The notes under the pieces were generated by a model. That model was not told the origin of the DNA. It ran no database searches and was given only the letters and a program-made list of their open reading frames with translations. A DNA stretch of 64,000 nt, from the NCBI GenBank assembly GCA_958510875.1, contig OY294068.1:165452388-165516387 (forward strand), read 5' to 3'. A program made the position numbers and the translations under genes. The stretch is from Endomychus coccineus. Its lineage: Eukaryota; Arthropoda; Insecta; Coleoptera; Endomychidae. Position 1 is the first letter of the stretch, and the number at the start of each line of letters is the position of its first letter. This document shows, piece after piece, positions 41,601 through 53,300 of the stretch.

Positions 41601-43500
41601 CGGCGTTGTCGCGTTCTGAACAAATGATGCAATGGAATGGAATAGTTCAATATTTAAAAATTTTAATATTCTATAATTCGATTGTATATTCCAGGTTACC
41701 ATAAATTATGGAATATTTTTCAGTGAAAACGACATTTCAACAGTTTTGCTTCTAATATAACCAATAAATGCTATGGAAGTTTTTATAATAATTACAAATC
41801 TCAATCCGGCACGCAGAACAACTAATCTGACAACAGCACATTTCATACGACCATACTTGTAATACACAGCGGTCTGAGTGGCCCGAAATGTTGATGTCTG
41901 ATCGTGTTTAAATGTAAGGAATTCTGTCTCCTAAGGATAATAGGTCTATGATATGAACACACTTTCGGACAAGTAAGCAAATCAACTATTATTCTAATAA
42001 TTGGATGACTATGAAAATAATTTATTCATCTGATAATCGGACGAATGTACACTACCTGTATTTAACCTGTGTTTGTGTTTGAAATTCCGATTTTTAAGAT
42101 TCAAGTGACTTCCGCGATGTGAAATCACCATAGAGGCTACATATTAGCTCTATGGATGTCGGTCTATTTTATGCGTTTACTTTGTGGCAAATTTTGATAG
42201 TTCATGTTACAGCAGGTCAAATTATATTATAGTGTGAATAATTCCGAAAGACAACATGGCAGCAGGTGTCACTATAAAAAAGAGTGGTAAAACATTATGT
42301 AGACTATTTGAATAAAATTTCTATGCAACGAAGAGTATAATTTAATTTAACATTTTATTTGCAGTTTCTAAATCATTTCCAACATATTTTATGTTCCTAC
42401 AAACATGTATTTGACCCTGAGAAGTGTCCGAAAGCTATTTTATTTAAAAAAAGTGAGGGAAGCCAGTGATCGATTGATTGCAGTTCATTTTTATATGACA
42501 AATAGACAGTGCTTGAGTATTTTAAACCATCAAAATTTTCGGTGGTCTGTTTTAATTTCAGACGTTTCTATGTCTGTTATGGTGTTATACCATACCTAAA
42601 CCTAACCTTACATCACATCTTACTTTTACCATCGACAATCGACATATAGGTACATAATGTCGATGACTTTTACTTATAGTACATGTTACATGAAGGAGCT
42701 GAGCATAAAATAAATAATAAACTACAAAAAACAATATGATTATTCAAGTTAAACTATTTTCATTACTGTAAATTTTCATCTTGGAGATAGAAATGAGATC
42801 CCTCTGTATTTAAACATTTGCAATTATCATGAAAGTTTTCACGAACATGACATTACCCGATAAATGGCAAGATAAGGAAATAACAGAAAATAATCATTAA
42901 GGAACGTGTCGCCAAGTCGCAAATTCTTGCTGGTGATTACATATTTGTTTCAAAATGACCTTGAAATAAAACTAACGTTTTGTCAATTCACATTTTATAC
43001 TGTTTCAAGGTGAAGTTTCAAATGAGTTCATTTCATCTTCATGATATTGAAACTGGAAATATTTTCGTTCCATTCCATCTCTAATCTATTACCTGCACTT
43101 AACCTAGGTATAAAATGGTTTAATATAAAATTCCCAATGAGCAGCTGTACATTCCTTTAGTGCGTGTTACCAACTACTTATACTTACATAAGTTACAAAT
43201 ATATAATTTTTAAATGTTTATACAAGATGCGTTGGAACAAGTTTGTATTAACAAATTTGACAGCTCCGAGCTGGGAAACTAATGATTAGGTACGTTGCCA
43301 TTCGCCATTACGGAAAGCCTCATGTCAGCAGAACTCATCGATAAAATTAAGATATGAAATCAACAATAAACAATTGTAATTTGCCGGTTCAACCCCCAAA
43401 ACATGCAATGAATATGTTTGATAATTTGTGAACTTACATTGGATATTTTAGTCTGCACTTTCCCAATGATTGGTCGGCAATTTGTAGACCAATGGTCGCA
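26634..43500 (-). CDS. NFYA: NF-YA, CCAAT-binding factor subunit alpha (complete coding sequence)
   Basis: Six coding exons give 308 codons plus TAA, and all phases close: 38950-39283, 37568-37746, 33987-34157, 32218-32309, 32065-32161, 26634-26687. The N-terminal 170 residues are Gln/Thr/Ser/Val-rich, as in the family's activation domain. Residues about 196-223 form the A1 helix ([20 protein letters not shown]), which binds the NF-YB/NF-YC histone-fold dimer. Residues 229-250 form the A2 segment ([20 protein letters not shown]), which reads CCAAT in the minor groove. One core position differs from vertebrates as I recall them: Arg for His in KQY(H/R)RI. An in-frame TAA five codons before ATG 39283 fixes the start. 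The interval starts with a presumed 5' non-coding exon at 43438-43500. Confidence 0.93.
26688..27261 (-). other. NF-YA last intron, segment next to terminal exon
   Basis: Ordinary AT-rich intron; nothing recognised. Confidence 0.55.
27262..28415. repeat. Long fold-back palindrome 1
   Basis: Imperfect inverted arms run from about 27262-27824 and 27904-28415 around a loop of about 79 bp. Matching words include CTCGGGGGTTTTCAAAGTCG against the complement of its partner, and GATGCGGTTTTCTGCA at the outer ends. Divergence is moderate with small indels. No target duplication is clear. It is a fold-back transposon or a duplicated-inverted element; no coding sequence. Confidence 0.75.
28416..29837 (-). 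other. NF-YA intron, with a GC-richer transposon-like island
   Basis: 28640-29020 is much less AT-rich than its surroundings and reads like part of a non-LTR element or SINE (GGATTCGCGACCAGGGC, AGGCAGGGAGTTTAAAACCC), but I cannot name it. The rest is AT-rich, with nothing seen. Confidence 0.4.
29838..31548. repeat. Long fold-back palindrome 2, interrupted by a MITE
   Basis: Left arm about 29838-30505, right arm about 30525-31548, with the tip near TGTATCAATTG / CAATTGATACA. The right arm contains a 392-bp insertion (30810-31201). Outside it the arms match base by base with scattered differences, for example CCATCTTCAGACGGTATTTA on the left against its complement near 31405. Confidence 0.75.
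30810..31201. mobile_element. TA-target MITE, short palindromic copy (392 bp)
   Basis: TA flanks both sides (30808-30809, 31202-31203). The ends are CCGGGATATCAAAAATTATC and its complement, with inverted arms of about 120 bp. A unique centre of about 150 bp lies between them. It shares ends with the longer copies at 21813, 60988 and 62780. Confidence 0.8.
31549..32064 (-). other. NF-YA intron next to exon 6
   Basis: AT-rich with a C-run at 31843-31852; nothing else seen. Confidence 0.5.
32065..32161 (-). CDS. NFYA: NF-YA exon 6: Gln/Glu-rich C-terminal segment
   Basis: Acceptor TTTTAAG before 32161, donor GAG|GTAAAT after 32065; 97 bases, completing the split Arg. It encodes [20 protein letters not shown] then [12 protein letters not shown], a helical basic/Gln-rich extension. 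Confidence 0.88.
32218..32309 (-). CDS. NFYA: NF-YA exon 5: DNA-binding segment A2
   Basis: Acceptor CTACAG before 32309, donor CGAAG|GTAAAT after 32218; 92 bases. It encodes [20 protein letters not shown] then [10 protein letters not shown], the invariant CCAAT-recognition sequence with its HESRHRHA histidines and the GEGGRF turn. Confidence 0.95.
32310..33986 (-). other. NF-YA intron between exons 4 and 5
   Basis: It contains the LTR-like block and an unassigned less AT-rich island (33480-33660). Otherwise plain intron. Confidence 0.45.
33053..33304 (+). repeat. Possible solo LTR
   Basis: It begins TGTTACGATAATATAAAC and ends near CATTTCGTAACG, with Gypsy-like terminal words. It is followed by a GC-richer stretch (ACCACCGGATCAGCTCAGGG, to 33380) of internal retrotransposon character. 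No second LTR and no target duplication were verified. Confidence 0.25.
33987..34157 (-). CDS. NFYA: NF-YA exon 4: subunit-interaction helix A1
   Basis: Acceptor TTTCAG before 34157, donor CCA|GTAAGT after 33987; 57 codons, phase 0. It encodes [20 protein letters not shown], then [20 protein letters not shown] and [16 protein letters not shown]. The intron separates A1 from the DNA-binding A2 segment. Confidence 0.95.
34745..35750 (-). pseudogene. LINE ORF2 3' relic with RNase H
   Basis: 35375-35719 encodes an RNase H domain ([20 protein letters not shown]) in which the active-site Asp of the usual TDS is Tyr (ICTYSRSAL). 34764-35195, in another frame, encodes the C-terminal zinc motif ([20 protein letters not shown]) and ends [10 protein letters not shown] before an ATGATGA-type tail. 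The group is RNase H-bearing non-LTR elements (R1/LOA/I type). A frameshift between the blocks makes it inactive. Confidence 0.75.
35751..36149 (-). other. Unassigned intron sequence between LINE relics
   Basis: Probably transposon-derived, but no motif seen. Confidence 0.35.
36150..36770 (+). pseudogene. LINE ORF2 3' relic, plus strand
   Basis: The plus strand encodes an RNase H tail [17 protein letters not shown] at about 36192-36240 and later [15 protein letters not shown], stop, ECD at about 36500-36550. This is the same domain pair as the minus-strand LINE relics but from a different lineage. Stops interrupt it. Confidence 0.6.
36771..37567 (-). other. NF-YA intron next to exon 3
   Basis: Nothing coding. 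A 13-base word identical to one arm of a loxP site occurs at 37015-37027, taken as chance. Confidence 0.5.
37568..37746 (-). CDS. NFYA: NF-YA exon 3: Thr/Ser/Gln-rich activation segment
   Basis: Acceptor TCGCAG before 37746. It encodes [20 protein letters not shown]... to ..[10 protein letters not shown] chose the donor ATG|GTGAGA (after 37568), because NLVM joined to MVPSTSS fits the family; a second donor GAC|GTACGT at about 37550 would add six residues in the same phase. Confidence 0.85.
37747..38949 (-). other. NF-YA intron between exons 2 and 3
   Basis: 1.2 kb of AT-rich intron; no element recognised. Confidence 0.55.
38950..39322 (-). CDS. NFYA: NF-YA exon 2 (first coding exon; ATG 39283)
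   Basis: Acceptor CTACTTAG before 39322, donor ACAG|GTATGA after 38950. It encodes [20 protein letters not shown] and a Gln-rich run ([20 protein letters not shown]..). Positions 39284-39322 are 5' UTR with an in-frame stop. It ends in a split codon (G|TA). Confidence 0.92.
39520..40225. repeat. Tandem direct duplication of about 360 bp (about 1.9 copies)
   Basis: The first unit begins about 39540 and the second at about 39900, nearly identical over about 315 bp (GTGAATAATAGCCATAATAT; TCGTATTTGTCTAGAAAAAT). The units include inverted words (ATTATGGCTATTATTCAC; GTCGTGGACAAAAG against TTTGTCCACGAC), so the source is probably a terminal-repeat element. Confidence 0.7.
40226..41335 (-). other. 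NF-YA first intron segment
   Basis: Mixed sequence; 40580-41060 includes transposon-like words (CGTGAAACGGGGATACGTTG) but no assignable element. Confidence 0.4.
41336..41950. mobile_element. 8-bp-TSD terminal-repeat element, complete copy (615 bp)
   Basis: Terminal inverted repeats CATAGACCTATTATCCTAAG and the matching right end CTTAGGATAATAGGTCTATG-type complement (one mismatch class). 8-bp target duplication ATATGAAC at 41328-41335 and 41951-41958. No transposase. 8-bp duplication fits hAT or P superfamilies. The truncated sister lies at 24868. Confidence 0.75.
41959..43437 (-). other. NF-YA first intron, promoter-proximal part
   Basis: It includes a loose copy of the dispersed block also seen at 9110-9270 (42185-42320). 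Otherwise no feature. Confidence 0.45.
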
Positions 43501-43640
43501 ACGCACTATACTAAGCCTGGTTGTGTATTGGTGGCTGACGTTACATTCGCTACCACTCCCTAGCTCGCTTTAAGCGGTCGATGCCCCGTTAGCTTATCGA
43601 TGAGCTACTGCAACAACTGCGCGGGAAATTTGTGGCCAAT
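43438..43640 (-). promoter_or_regulatory. NFYA: Presumed NF-YA promoter and 5' non-coding exon with five CCAAT boxes
   Basis: A strong minus-strand donor CCAAT|GTAAGT ends at 43438 and could join the acceptor before 39322. Upstream sequence is less AT-rich, with CpGs. CCAAT/ATTGG boxes lie at 43463-43467, 43469-43473, 43489-43493, 43527-43531 and 43636-43640. The promoter role is inferred from position and composition; no transcript evidence. Confidence 0.5.
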
Positions 43641-45261
43641 TACAAAAGTAGAAAAGGAAGAGTGACTTAGATGATTTATAATTATTGCTTGACAACCGAT
43701 TAAAACAGAGACACTTCTTATTTATCGATTGTTTTGGATCCACTAAATCTCTGAATTAAATTCTATATTAAAAATAAATTAAAATTCATTTTATTTGAAG
43801 ATTTGGAATCTATAGTTGAACGACAACACTATGTACTAAGTATCCACTGTTCCTTAGAACTGATAAAGGAATCTTGCTCGGCATTAGCTCCTCTAACAAA
43901 GTTCTGCCTTTACTTGTTAGAGGTCGCCACAATGCAATGAGGATCTTTATTTTATTTGAATTAACCTTCGTATCATTATTATAAATCATGATCAAATTAC
44001 TATTTGGTTACATACATGATCAGGCAACAATAAATGGTTTGGTTGTGCTTCGATTCGTAAAATATTTTATTATCAGTTTCTATATAACGGTAGTGGGATA
44101 GTCCACGACAACAGTTACCATAATACCTACACGACGAAATAGAAATTTCCCTGATTTGATCATACTCGAAACAAATTACGTGCGACTACTATTATTCAAA
44201 GATAAAATTAGATAAATATCAAAAAACGTTTGATTGAAATTAATACAGCCTCGATATCGTCAAGTATCATGTACAACAGTGGAGGCTCGTGGGTTCAAGA
44301 ACGGGTGCTGCAATCTCAGTGAAAGAAAATTTTATTTTTTTGGGGTTTTGCTTGGTTTTTTTTCACAAGATTTTAAACTAGTAAAAATGTATGTAATAAA
44401 ATTGTAACAGTGTGTGTGTGAAATGTGTATAATCCCGTGCTCGTTGAACAATATACTTACCAATACACTAAGAGTTCACTGTGGATACACTGTAATACTA
44501 ACGAGTACAAAAATAATCACCCCTAAAAATACTGAGAACTTTTCAGCTAACCACGTTGTCATCATCAGAGTAAACTCCAGTTTACCTAATACTTTAATAG
44601 TATTTTTATTGGATAAGGGTGGTTATTCCTTTCACCTTTATCAGTCTTCAACAAATCACATTTTTGTTTCTGTTTGACAAGTCCAATTAACTATTAGCAT
44701 GGTGCTCCATGGTCACCGACTATTCAACTTGTTTGCAAATGTCTGATATAATGAATTAATTAAATTCAAGATATAATCGTCATAAACATAACACGACCTT
44801 GATTACTTAGCTATTATTTTGATCGCTGCAAAATTTCGCTTGTATATTTATTAATTTGACTCGCCATAATTTTGGTATTAATAATCAGAGAAGCAAGCCC
44901 TCGACCTTTCACCAGATTATCAATGCCAAAATTGTCTCGTTAAATTATTATAAAATTATCGAAATTTAGATGCAATCAAATAGTCGACTATTCATCAAAA
45001 TCTTATTACCCTTGATTATTTTGTACTTATTTCTTATAGATATACCTACCATGTCTATTATCGTCCTATTGAAAATGGCAGCTTAATTGCAGGTACTTCC
45101 GATTTCTGAACAAACCAAAATCAGCTTGAGTATATCAACCATCAAATTTTTGCGGCACTCAGTAGGTTATATCATCGACCTCCTTTATCCTCTTTGCTCA
45201 ACAATTTTTTCAAGAGAATGTCTGGCATAGTAACCAAGATTAAACAAATTCTTGACCAATC
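43641..45261. other. Spacer upstream of NF-YA
   Basis: No host gene supported. 44560-44590 holds a minus-strand CTGATGA with a weak stem and GAAA that faintly resembles a decayed hammerhead. Confidence 0.45.
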
Positions 45262-47359
45262 TTCAATTCAATGATTCATCTATTTAGATTATCAATAGTT
45301 GTGCCCACAATGTGTTCTTTTTCATTTAATGAAAGAATTTGGCCAATTTAGCGTCTTAAATTATTCTCAAGCAGTTAGTTCTTGATGTGGAGATGCCAAA
45401 ATTTCCAGCTACTTATTAAAATAATTAGAAGGCATCCATTCTATTCATATATTTAGATTATCAATAGTTGTGCCCACAATGTGTTCTTTTTCATTTAATG
45501 AAAGAATTTCGCCCACTTTAGCGTCTTAAATTATTCTCAAGCGTTAGTTCTTGATGTGGAGCTAGAGATGTCAAAATTTTCAGCTTCTTATTAAAATAAT
45601 TAGAAGGCATCTATTCTATCCATATATTAAGATCATCAATAGTTGTGCCCACAATGTGTTCTTTTTTATTTAATGAAAGAATTTCGCCCACTTTAGCGTC
45701 TTAAATTATTCTCAAGCGTTAGTTCTTGATGTGGAGCTAGAGATGCCAAAATTTTCAGCTTCTTATTAAAATAATTAGAAGGCATCTATTCTATCCATAT
45801 ATTAAGATCATCAATAGTTGTGCCCACAATGTGTTCTTTTTTATTTAATGAAAGAATTTCGCCCACTTTAGCGTCTTAAATTATTCTCAAGCGTTAGTTC
45901 TTGATGTGGAGCTAGAGATGCCAAAATTTTCAGCTTCTTATTAAAATAATTAGAAGGCATCTATTCTATCCATATATTAAGATCATCAATAGTTGTGCCC
46001 ACAATGTGTTCTTTTTTATTTAATGAAAGAATTTCGCCCACTTTAGCGTCTTAAATTATTCTCAAGCGTTAGTTCTTGATGTGGAGCTAGAGATGCCAAA
46101 ATTTTCAGCTTCTTATTAAAATAATTAGAAGGCATCTATTCTATCCATATATTAAGATCATCAATAGTTGTGCCCACAATGTGTTCTTTTTTATTTAATG
46201 AAAGAATTTCGCCCACTTTAGCGTCTTAAATTATTCTCAAGCGTTAGTTCTTGATGTGGAGCTAGAGATGCCAAAATTTTCAGCTTCTTATTAAAATAAT
46301 TAGAAGGCATCTATTCTATCCATATATTAAGATCATCAATAGTTGTGCCCACAATGTGTTCTTTTTTATTTAATGAAAGAATTTCGCCCACTTTAGCGTC
46401 TTAAATTATTCTCAAGCGTTAGTTCTTGATGTGGAGCTAGAGATGCCAAAATTTTCAGCTTCTTATTAAAATAATTAGAAGGCATCTATTCTATCCATAT
46501 ATTAAGATCATCAATAGTTGTGCCCACAATGTGTTCTTTTTTATTTAATGAAAGAATTTCGCCCACTTTAGCGTCTTAAATTATTCTCAAGCGTTAGTTC
46601 TTGATGTGGAGCTAGAGATGCCAAAATTTTCAGCTTCTTATTAAAATAATTAGAAGGCATCTATTCTATCCATATATTAAGATCATCAATAGTTGTGCCC
46701 ACAATGTGTTCTTTTTTATTTAATGAAAGAATTTCGCCCACTTTAGCGTCTTAAATTATTCTCAAGCGTTAGTTCTTGATGTGGAGCTAGAGATGCCAAA
46801 ATTTTCAGCTTCTTATTAAAATAATTAGAAGGCATCTATTCTATCCATATATTAAGATCATCAATAGTTGTGCCCACAATGTGTTCTTTTTTATTTAATG
46901 AAAGAATTTCGCCCACTTTAGCGTCTTAAATTATTCTCAAGCGTTAGTTCTTGATGTGGAGCTAGAGATGTCAAAATTTTCAGCTTCTTATTAAAATAAT
47001 TAGAAGGCATCTATTCTATCCATATATTAAGATCATCAATAGTTGTGCCCACAATGTGTTCTTTTTTATTTAATGAAAGAATTTCGCCCACTTTAGCGTC
47101 TTAAATTATTCTCAAGCGTTAGTTCTTGATGTGGAGCTAGAGATGCCAAAATTTTCAGCTTCTTATTAAAATAATTAGAAGGCATCTATTCTATCCATAT
47201 ATTAAGATCATCAATAGTTGTGCCCACAATGTGTTCTTTTTTATTTAATGAAAGAATTTCGCCCACTTTAGCGTCTTAAATTATTCTCAAGCGTTAGTTC
47301 TTGATGTGGAGCTAGAGATGCCAAAATTTTCAGCTTCTTATTAAAATAATTAGAAGGCA
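45262..47359. repeat. Satellite array, 12 units of about 175 bp
   Basis: The anchor word GTTGTGCCCACAATGTG recurs with g(tgccc) at 45301, 45470, 45645, 45820, 45995, 46170, 46345, 46520, 46695, 46870, 47045 and 47220: exact 175-bp spacing after the second unit (first spacing 169). Units 3-12 are nearly identical; unit 1 is the most diverged. A C/T variant in GAGATG(C/T)CAAAATTTT is T in only units 2 and 10. It ends abruptly at AGAAGGCA (47359). Confidence 0.97.
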
Positions 47360-50300
47360 ATATCACTTCGAACGAAAAGTTTAAATATATTTTATTCCAC
47401 AAATAACTGAATATCAGGATGAAATGAGATTTTTTCGCAATGAAGATGCATTATAAGTGTACAGGGGCGTACACAGAAAAAGACATTGGGGAGTAGGGTG
47501 CTTGAATTCTCAAAACCCCTCCTGGTGTACAAGCAGTTTTGGAATAAGGGAATAGGTACGACATATAAGAAAAATTTAATGCTTCAGCCTCAAACAGACT
47601 TTATTAATGCCAATGCCAATACACCAAGCAGATATATAGAATGTAGCCCAACAGGGGTCTATATATCATCAAGATGTTAATTAAATTCTGACAAAAAGGC
47701 AACATTTATTCAACATTAGAGAAAACATACTAAAATATGTAATAAATCCTATGAAAGCTTTACAGATATAAATCTATGTTACATGCAGATATCCTATATT
47801 ACATTAAGTTTACAAATTTCAGGCCAAAATCACATTAAATCTATTAGGTATCGTAAAAACATTGATTACATGTACAAACATGAAAATCTGTTTACATATT
47901 CATTTCTTGGTCCAACTAATTTGGTTGTGGCAGGTTAAATATTTTATGCAGTCATTATGTGCAGTCAGAATTTAGTAACATATCGTTCTGAATACCCTAG
48001 TTATTAATTTATTAAAGCTTAACTGAAATCGGGGATTCAGAAAGTATGGACGTTACAAATAATCACAAAGGTCATGTACCCTGCTAATGATTTCAGTTAC
48101 CACAGTAGAAAATAATTTCATTGTTTTTAAAACTATTTGCATTGGTTTCAAAAGAACTTTACATGTTTAAATTTGCAGACACATATTTTGAGATGAAAGA
48201 TGATATAAAACTAAATTTATTAACATTCCACATAACTTACGAAAAAAATTATTAAATATTACTTTTGAAGGGTAACAAAAACGATCAAATATTTTTAAAT
48301 TTAATTAATTTCCTATAAGCGAATTGCTTTATACTTGAAGGAATTATATTTATTTCAATTGGAAACATTTCCTAAAGGCTTACTTACCTGACTGGGGCCT
48401 TATGTTTTATTTTTGAATAATAAAATGGGATATTTTAATTCCATAAAATTGAATTTTCCTTATGATGACGATTTTGTTTTAAAACCTATCTTCCAAACTC
48501 AAGGACAAAGGTAATTATTGAATTTTGAGAAATGAAAATCAAATGTAATATATCTAAATACATTTGAATTTGTCTGCAAATTCCAACACTTTATAGTGTT
48601 ATTATATTCTTTTTGTATATTTTAATTTGAAAATGATATGTTGGTTACATTGCTAATAAAAAAGATCCATTAGCAGTATACAACGGAAGAAACAATAACG
48701 AGTTCAATCAATAGGACCAATTCAGCTAGTTTTACAATTTCTAAATTTCACCTACTTGTTTTTCAAGATATAATAATTGTATAAGCTTATAAATTTTATC
48801 ATAATTGTTTTTTGAAATATTTGCTTAATGCCATTGAAAAATCTATCAAATTTCAATAAATTGTTAAGAACATTTGTCCTATTTTCCTAAAGGATGGTCT
48901 AAAAACATTTTAAGGGATTGAATAAATATGTGCAAATAGTTTGACAAAGATCTTTTAATTATTAAGCTATTTTTTAGAACAACTATATACTGATTTTAAA
49001 TTATATAGTTTTGCTTAAATACTACTATCTACTTATTTAATTCATTCAGGTATAAACTAAATTAATATTTCAAGAATCTACAAGAGATCACATCATATTA
49101 CTTCAGACGCGAAAAAAAACAGAAATTTATAAAAATAGAAATAATAATTGAAACTTTTATGGGTAAATGTATTTCAAATTTGATTTGAATTATTAAATAG
49201 GTAAGTAGCTTACATTATGGCAGACCAAACTATATATTCGGAGTAGACAAAAACTGCAGTGTTTCATATTTTTAAGCATAAATGTAACACTTCATACATT
49301 TGGTACTTAAAGAAATATATTAATCACCTTGCTCATGTAATTAATTACTTTACTTCAATTTTATAACCTTCCTACATGCGCAAGTACATTTAGAATTTTT
49401 CTATTTTAATAAAATTTAATATTGGAATCACCTGATTTTTTCATACTTTACATTAAAATATTTAGGCAAATAAACTATATACAATAACAGTTACATGCAT
49501 ATATTACAGCAACAGATCATGGAAATCTTTTTTGTACTGTTTTTTTGTTTAATTTTAGGCCATAAAATTGAAGTAGAAAATTAGACATCTTATAATTAAT
49601 ACCAATAAAATTTTGACATTCCATTATATAAACGGTTATGTTAGTTATTTTTAATACATATGTAATAGTTATTACCTCTAAATAGCCTATCACCAAATAT
49701 TAAAGTAGGAGCATATACTCCTAGTTTAGCTAAAATATTGACATGAACTACACCAGTCTTGTGAGCACTATAATAATAAAACTACAATAACAAACTAATT
49801 AAATGTTTCAACACCTTTTCAAATGTAATTTGTATAAGTTACTCTTTCAAATAATATTTATATTGTTAATACTCATATCAGATCTTGGCACTTTGTTTTT
49901 ATTTAGTTATAGTAAAAATTTTTGTTAGTTACACAATATAAGGTTCAATTCTCTTAAATTTGTGTCCTCATAAAATAAAATTATTCACAACTTATCAACA
50001 TTGTTATTTTATTTACCAAATCTCAGAGTAATGAAAACATTTCATTAGTTTATTAGACTAACTATTCTGCAGTGCAGCCTTTAGATCAGTAGTAAAAATC
50101 TTAATGCATGTTATATATAGACATAATAAAAATATAACGTGAGACATACCATCTTATTTAATTTCATTCCATTTAATATTTTTTGATTTAAGAATAATTT
50201 TGAATTTACGCTTCTTATTTCTTTCATCCACTGCAAAATATTCATGAATGAATATAATTTAATTTGCCTCAATAATACACGAAGGTTTTCAAAAAAAAAT

Positions 50301-53300
50301 CTGTAAATTGTTATATGGAGGTTTTATCCACTCAACCAAATTTACCGTGAATATAAAAAATTCCTAGTAAAAAAATTAAATTAATTTCAGCCAGGTTTTG
50401 TTTTATAAACAATAAAAAAATTGCACCAAGGTGTTCAACAGCATAAAACTTCTAAGACATGTCAAAAATGGTACGCAGAACAATTTTGGTTTACTACAAC
50501 CACAATGTGAAATAAATAATTGAGAGTATTAATGTGAGAATTACGTAATTCATGGCATAATGTTATATTTTTTTTTGAGTAAGCAACATCAAAGACCAAA
50601 TGCTTACATAATATATATTATAAGCTAGAAAATTTATATTTATCAATTCATCCGCTGCTGTTTTTTTTTCAAATACTCAGCCTTCTCCAAAAATAGGTAT
50701 TGCTCACAACAAAGTTACATCAAAATTATGTCCATATTTGTTATGCTACACATATTTTGATATATATATTATTATATAGAAAATATTTGATCTAATGCAA
50801 AACAGAATATTATATAATAAAAACAACTACAACCAATATAAGCGTTTCTAAAAGATAATATAAATATGTGGTAACTTAATTATATTAACCAACCCACTGA
50901 ATTATATATACATAATGCACTGAATAGCCATTTATTATGAGTGAAAATACACAAGGTTTCGAAAAATATGAACATTAAATATTATCATAAAATATTATTG
51001 TGTTCAAATTTCCTTCTAGAGTTCTAGATCTCAATAGTTTATTCACTATCATTTCAAAATTGTCCCGAAATGGAAATCTACAATATACAGATATAAGAAG
51101 TTTAATATAAAATTTATTGTGCTCAGATTTTGATATAAAATAGAACAATTTGAAGGAATAATGAATAATCATTATTTCATATTCTAGTATTAGCAGAAAC
51201 AGAAAGTAAATAGTTATAAGTTAATATTAAATTGTACCAAGGTAGAGGAGAGAATCAAAAATGCAATTAACTTGCATAATAAAAGCAATTATATACAAAT
51301 AAAGCTTAATCATTCCTTAATACTGCGAATATGCAAAAATTAACTTCTAGGCCAGTCTTTTAAACCCAAGCCATACATAACTCTATAAATAAAATACACC
51401 TGTTACTACTAGGGTATGCAATTCAATTTCATTATTTTTAGTATGAAAAAATTCCTAAAATATCATCTACCCAACATTTAATATAATCTTGAATGATTGT
51501 CAACTGAACAGTTAAATTTTCAATCCAGGAGTTTTTTTCCGTTTATTAGTTTTTACAAAATAGGCATCAATTTAGATAAAACTTCAAACTCTTGTTCTGC
51601 ATCCAGTTAATAATTAAATTATTGTTACGGAAATAATTTGCATCAACATTAATTAGTTAAAGCTAGGTGATTATTTTATAAATTTGTATGAATTTTGAGA
51701 AAATATTGGTCCTTTCTATTAGACAAAAATGTGACAAATTACTTTGGAATTCTACCAGTGAAAAATTAAATTAATGCGTTAATTTAAATGAACGCCATAA
51801 ATATTTACTAGTTACATTATATTAAATGAGAAAATGAATAAATTAGTTGCGTATGTTCAAAAGTCGCATTATAATCGGCAGTTTGTACCAGTTGAAGACA
51901 AATAATTTAATGAAGCTTATAAAAGAGGAATGCACCAAGACATAATTAATTCAATCAATTTGAAGTTTTCAAACTGAATTATTCTTGATGTCTCAAAATT
52001 AAATTTCAAATATATCCTACATCCAAGAGAGCAAATAATAAAATTAAACCTAAATAAATGTGCATCGTAAAGTACAGAAATATTTCATTCTAGGTTGGAA
52101 CTTATTAACTTGACAAATAATAATTTAATTTGTCTATTCTTCATTCAGTATGTTTGAAAACAGACAACACATAACTGAATTCTTTTCCAGGTACAAAAAG
52201 GTTTAATAACAATTTTCATGTAATATCTGCAAATGAGTAAAAGTTAATGGAAGTCAAGTAAGCAGTTTAGAATGCAAGCTCCTTCACTAGCCAGGCCTGA
52301 TCACAGTATTGAAGTTCTTCAAAATCCAGTTAGTATAAAATTATCTAAAATGTAACGGCCGGACAGTCTATCGAGTTCATTATCTTTTTAAATTTTCTTG
52401 ACTTTCCCGGTTTTCTGCAACGTAATTTCACAACCAACAAAGAAGGAACAAATCATCCAAGGTAAAATAAATATTCAGTAGCGATGGGTTAGTTAGATCC
52501 TTGAAAAGCATCTTAAAATGACTTCGATGACTATAAAATTGAAATTTTGTTAATCTTACACTAAGGTAATTCGCTGTGTAATATAATATTAGTACAATAT
52601 TGAAAACCCTGTGCAATTGAGAGCTTAATGAAAATATAAGAGGAAATTATATTTTAATATCTACAATATTGTTCTGTTAATAAGGCGTTACATATTGAAT
52701 TATATCATTACAAGAACCAATAACTTGGTCAACTTTATTAGTGGGACACACTTTTAGTGAAAGCTGACCATAATTAAACAATACAGAATTATTTACAGAA
52801 ATTTAATTGAATGATCACAGAAACATTTTGCTCAACACACCTAAGAAAATTTATACAAAATGATTAATAAAAGAAGTGCAACTTGAGGAACTTATTATAA
52901 CAATTCTATTTATCAACATGCAACTTACAGTGATTAGAACATACTACATAACAAAGCAAAACACCTGATTATACTTTATTATTTAACCCGATCTATTCTA
53001 CACAATCCAAAAATATTATTTATTTGTACAATTACCAATGATTATTCTATTCTAAGTTAAATAAAACCATATTTGCAGAAACTCACAATTTCAACTGATC
53101 TGTTCTTTGAGTCACAAGAATGCCAACAGAGAGAACTAATCCTACAAATCAACATTGAAAGAAGCAATGCATTTTTCAAATGAGAAGAGTGGAAGCTCAA
53201 TTCAAGAGTTGTCAAGATAAAAAAAATTATTGATTAAATTTATAATTTTTTGGAATACTGTTTTGGCTTCAAAATCTTATCCCCATAAAAATATTATGTA

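Noticed and set aside
44414..44677. 87-codon plus-strand ORF
   Set aside because: No motif, weak composition, and overlaps repeat-like sequence.
45262..47359. CRISPR-like regular repeats
   Set aside because: Units are 175 bp, near-identical throughout and lack unique spacers; the context is eukaryotic, so this is a satellite.
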